The translations under genes and the position numbers were made by a program. Shown one piece after another: positions 44,094 through 52,589 of a stretch of 64,000 nt of DNA. The notes below the pieces were generated by a model. The model was not told the origin of the DNA. It did no database searches and saw only the letters and a program-made list of their open reading frames with translations. The stretch is from the NCBI GenBank assembly GCA_035293805.1, contig DATGMD010000055.1, forward strand, positions 1-64,000, read 5' to 3'. The number at the start of each line of letters is the position of its first letter. The stretch's first letter is position 1. This DNA comes from JAJPHF01 sp035293805 (GTDB lineage: Bacteria > Chloroflexota > UBA6077 > JAJPHF01).

Positions 44094-45941
44094 ATGGATC
44101 GCGCCATGCCCGCGCAGCGTGCGCTGCGCAACGTCTGCATCATCGCCCACGTCGACCACGGCAAGACGACGCTGGTCGACGGCATGCTGAAGCAGAGCCA
44201 TATCTTCCGCGCCAACCAGGACGTCGGCGAGCTGATTCTCGACTCGAATGACCTGGAGCGCGAGAAGGGCATCACCATCCTGGCGAAGAACACGGCCGTT
44301 ACCTACCACGGCGTGAAGATCAACATCATCGACACGCCCGGCCACGCCGATTTCAGCGGCGAGGTAGAGCGCGTGATGAACATGGCCGACGGCTGCCTGC
44401 TGCTGGTGGATGCGGCCGAAGGCCCCATGCCGCAGACGCGCTACGTGCTGCGCAAGGCGTTCGAGGCCGGCCTGCGGCCGATCGTCGTCGTGAACAAGGT
44501 GGACCGCACGAACGCGCGGCCCGCCGAGGTGCTGCACCTGACCCAGGACCTGTTCCTGGAGTTGGCAACCGACGCCGAGCAGCTCGACTTCCCGGTGCTG
44601 TACGCGATCGGGCGCGACGGCCGCGCCGGCCACGCGCCGGACGCGTTGGCGGACGACCTGACGCCGCTGTTCGACACCATTCTGGAGCACGTGCCCCCGC
44701 CGGGCGGCGATCCGGAGGCGCCCTTCCAGCTGATGGTGGCGAGCCTCGACTACGACCCACATCTCGGCCGCATCGCGCTCGGGCGCGTGGGGCGCGGCGG
44801 CGTCGGGCCGGGCGACACGGTGCTGCGGCTGGGGCGGGACGCGCAGGAGCGCTACCGCGTCAGCCAGGTGTTCGTCAGCGAGGGGCTGAAGCGGGTGCCG
44901 GTCGAGCGCGCGCTGGCGGGCGAGATCGTGGCGATCTGCGGCGTGGCCGAGGCGCAGATTGGCGACACGCTGGCCGACCCGGCGGTGCCCGAGGCGCTCG
45001 ACCGCCTCACGATCGACGAGCCGACGGTCCGCATGACGTTCGGCGTGAACACGTCGCCGTTCGCCGGGCGCGAGGGCAAGTGGTGTACGTCGCGGCAGCT
45101 GCGTGCGCGGCTGTTCCGCGAGCTGGAGACGAACGTCGCGCTGCGCGTCGCGGAAACCGACAGCCCCGACGTGTTCCTGGTGTCGGGGCGCGGTGAGCTG
45201 CACCTGGCGATCCTGGTCGAGACGATGCGGCGGGAGGGCTACGAGTTCCAGGTGTCGCGGCCGGAGGTGATCACCCACGAGGAGAACGGCCGCCAGGTGG
45301 AGCCGGTCGAGGACCTGGTGATCGACACGACCGAGGAGTACGTAGGTGCCGTCAACGAGCTGCTGGGCAAGCGCCAGGCGCGCTTGCAGAACATGCACAA
45401 CGACGGGCGCGGCAACGTCCGCCTGGAGTTCCGCATCCCGACGCGCGGCCTGATCGGCTTCCGGCAGCTATTCCTGACGGCCACGCGCGGCAACGGCATC
45501 ATGGCGAGCCGGCTGGTGGGGTACGAGCCGTGGGCGGGCGACATCAACTCGACTCGCAACGGCGCGCTGGTCGCCTGGGAGACGGGTACGGCGGTGACCT
45601 ACGGCCTGGCGAACGCCCAGGAGCGCGGCATCACCTTCATCGAGCCGCAGACCAAGGTCTACGAGGGGATGATCGTGGGGCTGCACAGCCGCGAGGACGA
45701 CCTGACGGTGAACGTCTGCAAGGAGAAGAAGCAGACGAACATGCGCGCCTCCACGGCCGAGATCGCCATCCGCCTCACGCCTCCAATGAAGCTGAGCCTG
45801 GAGCAGGCGCTCGACCTGATCGCCGACGACGAGCTGGTCGAGATCACGCCCGCCGGCTTCCGCCTGCGAAAGCGGCTCCTCAGCCTGGAAGAGCGTCGTA
45901 AGGCGGCACAGCAGCGCCGCGTCCCCGCGGGCGCGCGCTAA
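44094..45941 (+). CDS. typA: Ribosome-associated GTPase TypA/BipA
   Basis: A 615-residue translational GTPase: P-loop AHVDHGKTTLVD, switch region KGITILAKNTAV, DTPGHADF and NKVDR. An EF-G-like domain follows, and the C-terminal domain has RGLIGFRQLFLTATRGNGIM, the TypA signature. Length is normal for the family. It binds ribosomes under stress and helps 50S assembly. ATG 44094 has AGGAGT 5 bases upstream. It is a single-gene unit ending at a strong hairpin. Confidence 0.95.
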   Translation: MDRAMPAQRALRNVCIIAHVDHGKTTLVDGMLKQSHIFRANQDVGELILDSNDLEREKGITILAKNTAVTYHGVKINIIDTPGHADFSGEVERVMNMADGCLLLVDAAEGPMPQTRYVLRKAFEAGLRPIVVVNKVDRTNARPAEVLHLTQDLFLELATDAEQLDFPVLYAIGRDGRAGHAPDALADDLTPLFDTILEHVPPPGGDPEAPFQLMVASLDYDPHLGRIALGRVGRGGVGPGDTVLRLGRDAQERYRVSQVFVSEGLKRVPVERALAGEIVAICGVAEAQIGDTLADPAVPEALDRLTIDEPTVRMTFGVNTSPFAGREGKWCTSRQLRARLFRELETNVALRVAETDSPDVFLVSGRGELHLAILVETMRREGYEFQVSRPEVITHEENGRQVEPVEDLVIDTTEEYVGAVNELLGKRQARLQNMHNDGRGNVRLEFRIPTRGLIGFRQLFLTATRGNGIMASRLVGYEPWAGDINSTRNGALVAWETGTAVTYGLANAQERGITFIEPQTKVYEGMIVGLHSREDDLTVNVCKEKKQTNMRASTAEIAIRLTPPMKLSLEQALDLIADDELVEITPAGFRLRKRLLSLEERRKAAQQRRVPAGAR

Positions 45942-45970
45942 CCTTCCCGCCTCACGCGCCCGGAAGGCGC

Positions 45971-46018
45971 AAGCAATGGCGCCCCGACACCGAGGCCGGT
46001 GTCGGGGCGCCATTGCTT
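45971..46018. terminator. 21-bp perfect hairpin after typA
   Basis: Arms 45971-45991 and 45998-46018 are exact reverse complements; one more G-C pair closes a 4-base loop. It starts 30 bases after the typA stop. No T-tract follows the stem. Confidence 0.6.
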
Positions 46019-46128
46019 GTAGCGGCACTGCTCGCCAGGCGCCGTACCCGCAGGGCCGCGATCCCCTGTAGACTGTTGCGCGCGGCCCACGAAATCGGCC
46101 GTGCGCAGATCGCGGGAGGTGAGCCTCG

Positions 46129-46710
46129 ATGCCCATCCCGGTGTACCCCGAGAAGATGAAATACCTCGACGACACGCGTCAGCATCTGCTTCGAGAGAAG
46201 GACCCCCACAACCTGCGCTCGAAGATCGAGCTGAGCATCGATTGGGTGGGCGGCTGCTCGGGCAAGACCAACCTGCGCGGGGTGGAGCTGGTCTGCGACG
46301 AGCGCGAGGGGAGCACCGGCTTCGGGGCGGGGGTGAGCCCGGCGCACACGTTTCTCACCGGCTTCGGCTTCAGCCACTTCACTCAGTGGGGTCGCGCGGC
46401 CGTACACTGCGACGTGGTGATCGACTCGCTGCGCGAGGACGTGCGGGGCGGCTTCGACCGGCGCGGGGAGTACCTGTACGAGGAAGGTTGCCCGCACTTG
46501 GGGTTCGACGAGATCACCTTCGAGGTGTGGATCGAGAGCAAGGAGCCGCCCGAGAAGATCCGCGAATTCATCTCGTGGGCCGATCGCTCGCCGCCGCACG
46601 CCACGCTGCGCCGCGCGGTGCGCCTGGTCGGCATCTTTCGGCTGAACGGCCGTCACCTGGCCACCGCCGTGTACCACCCCGACCGCACCGAGTGGCGCGG
46701 CTATCCGTAG
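46129..46710 (+). CDS. OsmC-fold protein lacking both catalytic cysteines
   Basis: A 193-residue protein: WVGGCSGKTNLRGVELVCD opening strand, VSPAHTFLTGFGFSHFTQWG helix, and the strand/helix SPPHATLRRAVRLVGIF. This is the OsmC/Ohr layout. The peroxidase Cys position (normally in GSC) reads FS and the second (normally Cys-Pro) reads SPPH, so both thiols appear replaced. Other Cys (C44 and the one in CPHLG) are not at the expected places. It may be a non-redox OsmC relative. ATG 46129 follows GGGAGGTG. Confidence 0.7.
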   Translation: MPIPVYPEKMKYLDDTRQHLLREKDPHNLRSKIELSIDWVGGCSGKTNLRGVELVCDEREGSTGFGAGVSPAHTFLTGFGFSHFTQWGRAAVHCDVVIDSLREDVRGGFDRRGEYLYEEGCPHLGFDEITFEVWIESKEPPEKIREFISWADRSPPHATLRRAVRLVGIFRLNGRHLATAVYHPDRTEWRGYP

Positions 46711-46822
46711 GCAGCTCGGCCCTTCCCTTCCTCCAAGTTTGGGGGAGGGGCAGGCCCGAGCTGGGGGGCATCCCCAGGCCCGCGCCGGAGCGCTCCTGGA
46801 CCCCCGGGCGCGCGGTGCTTGG

Positions 46823-47635
46823 TCAGCCGCGCCGGGCCTGTTCGTCGGCTTCTTGCTGGCGGCGGTAGCGCTCGCGGATCTCTTCCTGCTCGCGGCGGAG
46901 GCGTTCGCGCTTCGATTCGACGCGCTCGCGGGGGCGCTCGGCGGCCGGCGGCGCCTCGCGTCCGCTGCCGAACTGTGCTTGCAGCGCGCGGAGCATGTCG
47001 TCCATGGTGGGCGGGCGGCGCGGGGGCGCTGGACGGGGCGGGGCGCCGGCCGGCTGCGCGGGCGCGCGCTCGCCGGGCACGCCGGGACGGGGCGGTGCGG
47101 CCGGGTGCGGGCCGGCCGGCGGGGCGGGACGCGGACCACCGGGCGGCGGGCCGCGATGCTCCGCCGCGGCTGGCACGGGGCCGGGTGGGCGCGGCGGCGG
47201 CGGGCCGGCCGGCGGGCCAGCGGCGGGCCGCCCGGGCTGGGGTCGGGCCGGCGGCACCGGCGGCGGGCCGGCGGCCGGGCGGGGCGCCGCGACCGGGGCG
47301 CGCACGGGCGCCGGCGCGGGGCGCGGCGCGGGCGGCAGCTTGCTCGCCTGGTAGCGCAACAGTCGCGCGGTAAAGGCTACCGCCGCGGGCAGCTCGCCGG
47401 CTGGCACGGGACGCAGACGCTGGCAGGCGTCGCGCACGGCGGCGAAGGCGCCGGCGCCGCCCGGAACGAGCGCGGCGCCGGCGGGGCCAGCGAGGTCGTC
47501 CAACAGAGCGAAGAAGTCGGCGGCATCGCGGTGGGCGTTCAGGTAGGCGCTTACCTGGGCCAGCGCGTCGTCGGCACGGCGCGCGGCCAGCTCCTGAGCG
47601 ATCGCCTCGACCGTCGGCCAGTACTGTCTGTCCAC
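46823..47635 (-). CDS. Proline-rich protein ending the CRISPR effector operon
   Basis: A 270-residue protein I do not recognise. Residues 1-105 are a helical domain (WPTVEAIAQELAARRADDAL ... FTARLLRYQASKL). Residues ~106-215 are a Pro/Ala/Gly/Arg linker of low complexity. Residues ~216-270 form a charged helix (MLRALQAQFG; RERLRREQEEIRERYRR). It is the last gene of the minus-strand cas operon, 95 bases after the last RAMP gene. The N-terminal LLRYQ segment is reminiscent of the small-subunit (Cas11) YYQ/RYQ helix. It may be an accessory or RNA-binding subunit. GTG 47635 is the apparent start. Confidence 0.6.
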   Translation of the reverse strand: MDRQYWPTVEAIAQELAARRADDALAQVSAYLNAHRDAADFFALLDDLAGPAGAALVPGGAGAFAAVRDACQRLRPVPAGELPAAVAFTARLLRYQASKLPPAPRPAPAPVRAPVAAPRPAAGPPPVPPARPQPGRPAAGPPAGPPPPRPPGPVPAAAEHRGPPPGGPRPAPPAGPHPAAPPRPGVPGERAPAQPAGAPPRPAPPRRPPTMDDMLRALQAQFGSGREAPPAAERPRERVESKRERLRREQEEIRERYRRQQEADEQARRG

Positions 47636-47730
47636 GACCTAGCACACCTCTCGGAACGCGGCGGCCTCGCTGCCGGCCAAGCGGGGGGCAAGCCGCCGCA
47701 CCACGGCCGCTTCGGTCCTTGCCGTCGCGG

Positions 47731-48747
47731 TCAGTATCCCTCGGCAGGGCAGTCGCGCCCGCTGGGGTAGCGCAGGATGCCTGCCAGCCGGTCCAAACGG
47801 TCGCGCAGCACGAGCCCGCTGTCCAGCGCGGCTTCCAAGTAGCCGTGCAAGTCTGGCGCGTTGCCTGCGCTCGCGCCGTCATCCGGGGCGGGCGTGGCAA
47901 ACCGCGCGGGCTCGTAGCGCAGCCAGCGCGTCGCCGGCTCGTCCAGGACCAGCGACGTGACGATGAATTCGGCCGAGCCAAAGCACGTGGGCTTGTACCC
48001 GCCCAGCTTGAGCCGCAGGGGCGGCTCGCCCTGGCCGAGCGCGAGCAGCAGCAGCCCCAGCTCGGCGGGCTGAAGATTCGCACAGTCGATCCGCCAGGCG
48101 AGCGCGCTGCCTTCCGGGAAGACCTCGACGGGGAGAGGGCCGCTGGCGGGGCGACCGTGGCCGTAGAAGCGGCGCCCGGGCGGCGGAGCGCCCCGGCCGG
48201 CGCGTGGCGGGTGACGCTCGGGCACGCGCGCGATGGAGGTGCTGCCCTCGGCGAGCGAGGCGTCGGCGACGCGTAGCCGCCCGAGATAGCCCTGGCCGCC
48301 GAACAGCCGGCAGGCGGGGCAGAGCGCGTCGCGGCGCGTGCAGGGCCGCAGCGCGTGGAGGGGCGGCGGCAGGAGCCGCGTGGCCGGGCCGCGCACGGTC
48401 AGGCACGATGCCGTGATCGCCTCCACGATGCTGCGCAGCGCTCCCTTCAGCGTCGTGCCGGGGAGGACCGGCGTCTCGCCCGCGCGCGCCAGCGGGAACA
48501 GCAGCGGCGTCTCGGCCGCGAGCGTCGGTAAGATCCGCGCGGTCCGCTCCACGGTGCTGGCGCCGACGTGGAGCGGGGTCAGCGCCACGAGCCGGCCTGC
48601 CAGATGGCCGCTTAGCGCGCCGGGCACCTGGCGGTCGTGCCCCTGGGTGAACAGGGGGTCGCGCCGGGCGACGGTGCCGTCGCCCAGCGGCACGTAGCCG
48701 TAGGGCTTGGGCGCGCGGGGCGGGCCGGCGGGTCGCATAGCGCTCAT
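47731..48747 (-). CDS. Cas7-like RAMP protein (operon gene 8)
   Basis: A 338-residue RAMP-family protein. After an N-terminal extension (~45 residues) it has TPLHVGAST, LPGTTLKGALRSIVEA and a Cys-rich segment CPACRLFG, the same CxxCxLFG signature as its three paralogues here. A glycine-rich C-terminal segment (LKLGGYKPTCFGSAEF) follows. The position of the Csm3-type catalytic Asp is Glu79 (AAETPLLFP), so it may not cut RNA. Its ATG overlaps the stop of the csx19-like gene by 4 bases. Confidence 0.75.
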   Translation of the reverse strand: MSAMRPAGPPRAPKPYGYVPLGDGTVARRDPLFTQGHDRQVPGALSGHLAGRLVALTPLHVGASTVERTARILPTLAAETPLLFPLARAGETPVLPGTTLKGALRSIVEAITASCLTVRGPATRLLPPPLHALRPCTRRDALCPACRLFGGQGYLGRLRVADASLAEGSTSIARVPERHPPRAGRGAPPPGRRFYGHGRPASGPLPVEVFPEGSALAWRIDCANLQPAELGLLLLALGQGEPPLRLKLGGYKPTCFGSAEFIVTSLVLDEPATRWLRYEPARFATPAPDDGASAGNAPDLHGYLEAALDSGLVLRDRLDRLAGILRYPSGRDCPAEGY

Positions 48748-49502
48748 CCCGTCTCCGTCAGGGTCGTCAGGCGGATGAATCGCACCTGGCCGTCGGCGCC
48801 TACCAGCAAGCGGTAAGGTAGCCGCGCCTCAGGGGCGGTCGCGCCGAGGCCCGCGTAGTCCAGCGGGCGCGGCAGGCGCGGCTCGCCATAGAGCCCGTCC
48901 GCGGCGCGCGTGCCCCAGAGGAACAGGCCGTCGGCTTCGGCGCTGGGCACCGCGCGCAGCTCGTCGCTCAGCGGCTGGAAGCCCTCGGGCCGCGCGTCGC
49001 CCTCGCCCAGGTAGAGGGCGCTGAAGCGCGCGGCGCCCGACGGGTGCCAACGCATCTCGGCCACCGCGCTCCAGACTCGCCCCTCGCTCCAGTCGTCGAG
49101 GTCCGTGGGCAGCCCGGCGCTGATCGGCCCGAGGGCCTCCGGGCAGGCGACCCAATAGTGGGCGCGACCGTCGGCGAAGGTCGCGCGCAGAAGGGCGAGC
49201 AGCGCGTCGGCGGTCAGGTCGTCGCGCACAGCGGCGATGGCGGGCACGCCAGGCCGGCCGTCGGCCGCTGCATCGGCGGGCGGCTCGCCTGGCTCGGCTG
49301 CGGCCTCGTCGCTCGCGGGCTCCGCGTCGACCGGCGTCTCAGCGTGGACTGACTGCGGGAGCATGTCACCAGCCACGTTGGTAGCCGGGGTAGGCGTCGG
49401 CGTCGCGGGGGGCGCATCGGACGGCGCTAGGGGCAGGGGCCTGTCGTCGGCGGCTGGAGGCGCCGGCGCCAACTGCTCCTCGGGGTGCTGGTCGGCGCTC
49501 AC
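48744..49502 (-). CDS. csx19: Csx19-like protein of type III-D CRISPR systems
   Basis: A 252-residue protein. After an acidic, Pro/Ala-rich tail (~85 residues) a folded domain begins TADALLALLRATFADGRAHYWV, with RVWSAVAEMRWHP, LYLGEGD and GLFLWGTRAADGLYGEPRLPRPLDY. The W-rich beta pattern and its place among csx10 and cas7 genes fit Csx19 (all1473-like), whose role is not known. GTG 49502 overlaps the upstream RAMP stop by 3-4 bases; a longer reading to 49559 is not needed. Identification is by context and weak motif, not search. Confidence 0.6.
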   Translation of the reverse strand: MSADQHPEEQLAPAPPAADDRPLPLAPSDAPPATPTPTPATNVAGDMLPQSVHAETPVDAEPASDEAAAEPGEPPADAAADGRPGVPAIAAVRDDLTADALLALLRATFADGRAHYWVACPEALGPISAGLPTDLDDWSEGRVWSAVAEMRWHPSGAARFSALYLGEGDARPEGFQPLSDELRAVPSAEADGLFLWGTRAADGLYGEPRLPRPLDYAGLGATAPEARLPYRLLVGADGQVRFIRLTTLTETG

Positions 49503-50467
49503 GAGGCCCCCACGGCCACTTCCACGCGCTCGGCCCAGCGCTCGGCGCAGGCGCGCCACAGGCTGTCGAGCGCGTCGGCGGGCACGCGCACCTCGGCATT
49601 GCCCCAGCCGTCGTCGGTGGCGGAGCTGCCGCTCGGCAGCGCGGCGGCATCGGGAGTGGGGAAGGCGTAGCCGTTCGTGTCGGGGAAGGCGCCCGCCCCA
49701 TAAAGCTGGTCGGCCGGACCGATCGCCGCGCCCGCGAGCGTCATCAGCGTGCTATCACGAACGGTGGCGCCCGGATACCGGATGGCGAGGTCCGTTACCT
49801 CGACGGCCATCCGGCCGAGGCCGCGCGACTTGCTGGCTCCCAGCGCCAGTCGGCCGTCGGCCAGATCGCGGAGCGCGAGGCCCAGCAGCCCGAACTGCGC
49901 CAACGTGAAGTTGTGCAGAACGATCCGCGTCGTGAAGCGCCCTGCGGTGACGGCCTCGTAGGTGAGCGGCCCCGTGGCCGCGCTCCCGTACACGCGGTCC
50001 ACGCCGACGCTGGCGCGCGGCTCGACGCGCGGCGCGGCCGTGGGGTAGGCGTCGGCCAGGGCGATGTGCGCGGCCTCGTGCTGGTTGCCGAAGAGCTGGC
50101 AGATGAAGCACGAGTCGCGGTAGGCGCGCCGGCTGTCGCCCCGCTCGGCGAGGCCCTGCAGCCGCCGGTTGCAGGAGTAGCCCGGTCCGTCAGGTGCGCT
50201 GCCGAGCGGGTTGCAGCTCAGGCGCGGCCGCCGGTCAGGCCCCTCGCCGCCGACCGTGCGCGCGATCCGCTCGCAGTGGGCGCGCAGCGCGCCCTTCAGG
50301 CTGCTACCGGGCAGGTAGATCGTCTCCAGGCCCGCACGATGCGTCCGGGCAAACTCCACGTCAGGGCGCGTCGGATCGGCGCTTGGGTGCGCGGCCTTCA
50401 CCAGCAGCGGCCCTGCCGCCGTCAGCGCCAGGGTGAGGACGGCCTCGTTCACGCGGCGGCGGTGCAT
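49499..50467 (-). CDS. cas7: Cas7 (Csm3-like) RAMP protein, operon gene 6
   Basis: A 322-residue RAMP protein: IYLPGSSLKGALRAHCERI, Cys pairs SCNPLG and SCFICQLFG, then GVDRVYGSAATGPLTYEAV and a GASKSRGLGRM glycine-rich loop typical of Cas7 backbone subunits. Asp36 (RPDVEFARTHRAG) falls where Csm3 has its RNA-cutting Asp. ATG 50467 shares one base with the upstream stop, so it is translationally coupled. Confidence 0.82.
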   Translation of the reverse strand: MHRRRVNEAVLTLALTAAGPLLVKAAHPSADPTRPDVEFARTHRAGLETIYLPGSSLKGALRAHCERIARTVGGEGPDRRPRLSCNPLGSAPDGPGYSCNRRLQGLAERGDSRRAYRDSCFICQLFGNQHEAAHIALADAYPTAAPRVEPRASVGVDRVYGSAATGPLTYEAVTAGRFTTRIVLHNFTLAQFGLLGLALRDLADGRLALGASKSRGLGRMAVEVTDLAIRYPGATVRDSTLMTLAGAAIGPADQLYGAGAFPDTNGYAFPTPDAAALPSGSSATDDGWGNAEVRVPADALDSLWRACAERWAERVEVAVGAS

Positions 50468-51291
50468 CAGCCGGTCTCCTCAGGCAGGGTGTCGGCACGG
50501 AGGCAGTCCAGGAACGCGGACACCCAGTCGCGCACCGTCCCGTCGTCCACCGGGGCGCCGCTTGTAGGGTCGGCCAGGTAGGCGAGCAGGCTGTCGACGT
50601 CTCGGCGCACCAGGGCCCTGCGCGTCACGGTGAGCTGTACGCGCCCCAGCCCGCGCCCGCGGCCGCCGCCGAGCGCGAGCCGCCCCATCTCCAGCTCGCG
50701 CAGGCCGAGCGCGAGCATGCCGAGCAGGCGGGGGTCGTCGGTGTCGACGCGCAGGTGGCAGGCGAACTCGACCCCGGCGGGCACGACCTCGTAGTCATAG
50801 CCGAGCGCGCGGCGGCCCGTGTCGGTGTCGCGGTCCACCGCGATTCCTTCGCGCACCTGGTACTGCCCCAACCAGGTCTCGGGCTCGACCGGCAGGTCGG
50901 CCACCTGCACGCGCGACGCCAGCCACGGCGCCCCGAACAGCCGGCAGACCCAGCACGTCTCGGCCGGCAGCGCGGCGGTCCGCGCCTCGGCCGTTCCACC
51001 GGCAGCGAGTGCCGGGCGGGCGACCGCGGCCGGCACGCAGCGCTCGGCGTCGCCGCCGGCCGGGTTGCAGGCGCGCGCCGGCCGTACCGCGCGCACGACG
51101 CGTTCGACCTCGGCACGCAGGGCGCCTTTGAGCGTGGCGCCGGGAATCAGCGGCCGTCCCAGAGCGTCGCGGGCCACGGGGCGGTCCGTCGCGATCGGGA
51201 GCGTGCCGCTGGCCGCCCCCGCGTGCAACGCGGTCAGCGCGCGCAGCCGCCCCTCCACGGTGAAGCGTCCGCCGAAGCGATCGAACGTCAC
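50467..51291 (-). CDS. cas7: Cas7 (Csm3-like) RAMP protein, operon gene 5
   Basis: A 274-residue RAMP protein: LTALHAGAASG, IATDRPVARDALGRPLIPGATLKGALRA, CWVCRLFG, GIAVDRDTDTGRRALGYDYEVV and GGGRGRGLGRVQL. Asp36 is in the position of the Csm3 catalytic Asp. Motif order is a textbook Cas7/Csm3. GTG 51291 overlaps the preceding stop (GTGA). With its paralogues it would form the crRNA-binding backbone and cut target RNA at 6-nt steps (family knowledge). Confidence 0.85.
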   Translation of the reverse strand: MTFDRFGGRFTVEGRLRALTALHAGAASGTLPIATDRPVARDALGRPLIPGATLKGALRAEVERVVRAVRPARACNPAGGDAERCVPAAVARPALAAGGTAEARTAALPAETCWVCRLFGAPWLASRVQVADLPVEPETWLGQYQVREGIAVDRDTDTGRRALGYDYEVVPAGVEFACHLRVDTDDPRLLGMLALGLRELEMGRLALGGGRGRGLGRVQLTVTRRALVRRDVDSLLAYLADPTSGAPVDDGTVRDWVSAFLDCLRADTLPEETG

Positions 51292-52553
51292 GACGGGCTC
51301 TCCGTGGGCTCACCGGGCGCGGGTGGCGGGGACTCCGCGGCCGCCGAGCGCGGCGGGGCGGCTTCGCCATCGGGCCTGCTGTGCGTCTCGCCTACGGCCG
51401 CGCCGCTCGGTGATGCTGTCTCGGATGGGGCCGCGCTAGGGTGCGACGTGAGCGCGGGTGCTCCCGCGCTCGGCTCGGCCGGCCCTTCGCCGGTGGGCGC
51501 CTCTGCGGTTGGCGGCGGCGGCTCGGCGGGCGGTGGCGCCCCGCCCGCGGCCTCGCCGGCGGGCGGCGCCGCCTCTACGGCGGGCGCGGGCGGCGCCGGC
51601 CGGTCGGCGGGCGCGGGGCGTTCGGGCGGTGTGGCCGCCGGCCCAGCTGACGGGCGCGGCGGGGTGGGGCGGGCGGCGCGACCGGGCGCGCGGCCGCCGG
51701 CGGCCGCCGGCGCCGTCCCGCTGGGCCCGCGCGCGGCCGCCGCGGCCGGGCCTGTCGCGCCGGGCGTCGCTCGCTCGCGCTCTTGCTGACGATAGGCAAA
51801 GTGGCGGCTGAGGTAGCCCAGGTACAGGCGGGTCAGCCGCAAGTGCGCGTCACGCTGCCGCTCGGGCATCCCGGCGCCCCTCGCGGCCGTCGCGGCGAGC
51901 CGGTCCAGGTCGCCGTCGATCTGCGCCACGAGGCCCTCGGCGAAGGCGCCCTGACGCCAGCCCCGCCCCTCTGGGCGCGCTACCTGGTAGTACACCCAGT
52001 TCTTCAGCACCTCGACGCTGTCGGTCTCGTTCGCAACCGCTACAGCGTTGCGAAGCTGCGCCTCGCGCAGCTCGACCGCCTGGCCTGTCGCGCCGAATAG
52101 CCGGGTATTGACCAGCTCACGGCCCAGCTGCACCACGCGATCGAGCTGCGCGTCTACCGCGCGCTGGAGGCGAAGCGCCGCGCGGGCGTCGGCTGTCACC
52201 GGGTCCGGCGTCAGGCTGTGAGCGGCCGACGGCTCGGGTGCGGCAGTCGGCGCCGCTGACGCCGCGGCAGTGTTGCCATCTGCCGGCGCCTGCATCGATG
52301 GCTCGCCGGTCGGGCGGGCGGCCGGCGTGCCGGCCACTGGGCCGGGCGCGGGCTGATCGGGCGCGGCCGCCGCGCCGGCCGGCGTCTCGGGCAGGGCGCT
52401 CTGGGGAGCCGCTACCGCCCAGCCCGCCGGCTCCTGGAGCGGGTCGCCCCCCGCGTCCGGGGCCGCGCCGCCTTCCGCCCGCCCCGCGGTCTCCGTTACC
52501 GGCTGCTCTTCCAACGGACCCCCCCCTCGACCTTGACGACTGGCGCGCGGCAC
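51288..52553 (-). CDS. Probable Cas11-type small subunit with long disordered arms
   Basis: A 421-residue protein. Only residues ~120-260 look folded: an all-helical block with LGRELVNTRLFGATGQAVEL, QLRNAVAVANETDSVEVLKN-WVYYQ and QRDAHLRLTRLYLGYLSRHF. This resembles the Csm2/Cas11-like subunit of III-D systems. The flanking ~120 and ~160 residues are Pro/Ala/Gly/Glu-rich and low complexity. Most of the length is therefore outside the small-subunit core, far above the ~150-residue norm. It sits between csx10 and a cas7 gene. GTG 52553 is the apparent start; TTG near 52510 is an alternative. Confidence 0.6.
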   Translation of the reverse strand: MPRASRQGRGGGPLEEQPVTETAGRAEGGAAPDAGGDPLQEPAGWAVAAPQSALPETPAGAAAAPDQPAPGPVAGTPAARPTGEPSMQAPADGNTAAASAAPTAAPEPSAAHSLTPDPVTADARAALRLQRAVDAQLDRVVQLGRELVNTRLFGATGQAVELREAQLRNAVAVANETDSVEVLKNWVYYQVARPEGRGWRQGAFAEGLVAQIDGDLDRLAATAARGAGMPERQRDAHLRLTRLYLGYLSRHFAYRQQERERATPGATGPAAAAARGPSGTAPAAAGGRAPGRAARPTPPRPSAGPAATPPERPAPADRPAPPAPAVEAAPPAGEAAGGAPPPAEPPPPTAEAPTGEGPAEPSAGAPALTSHPSAAPSETASPSGAAVGETHSRPDGEAAPPRSAAAESPPPAPGEPTESPS

Positions 52554-52589
52554 GACCGGGCCGCCCCCCGGTGCGCGCCACGCTACCCA

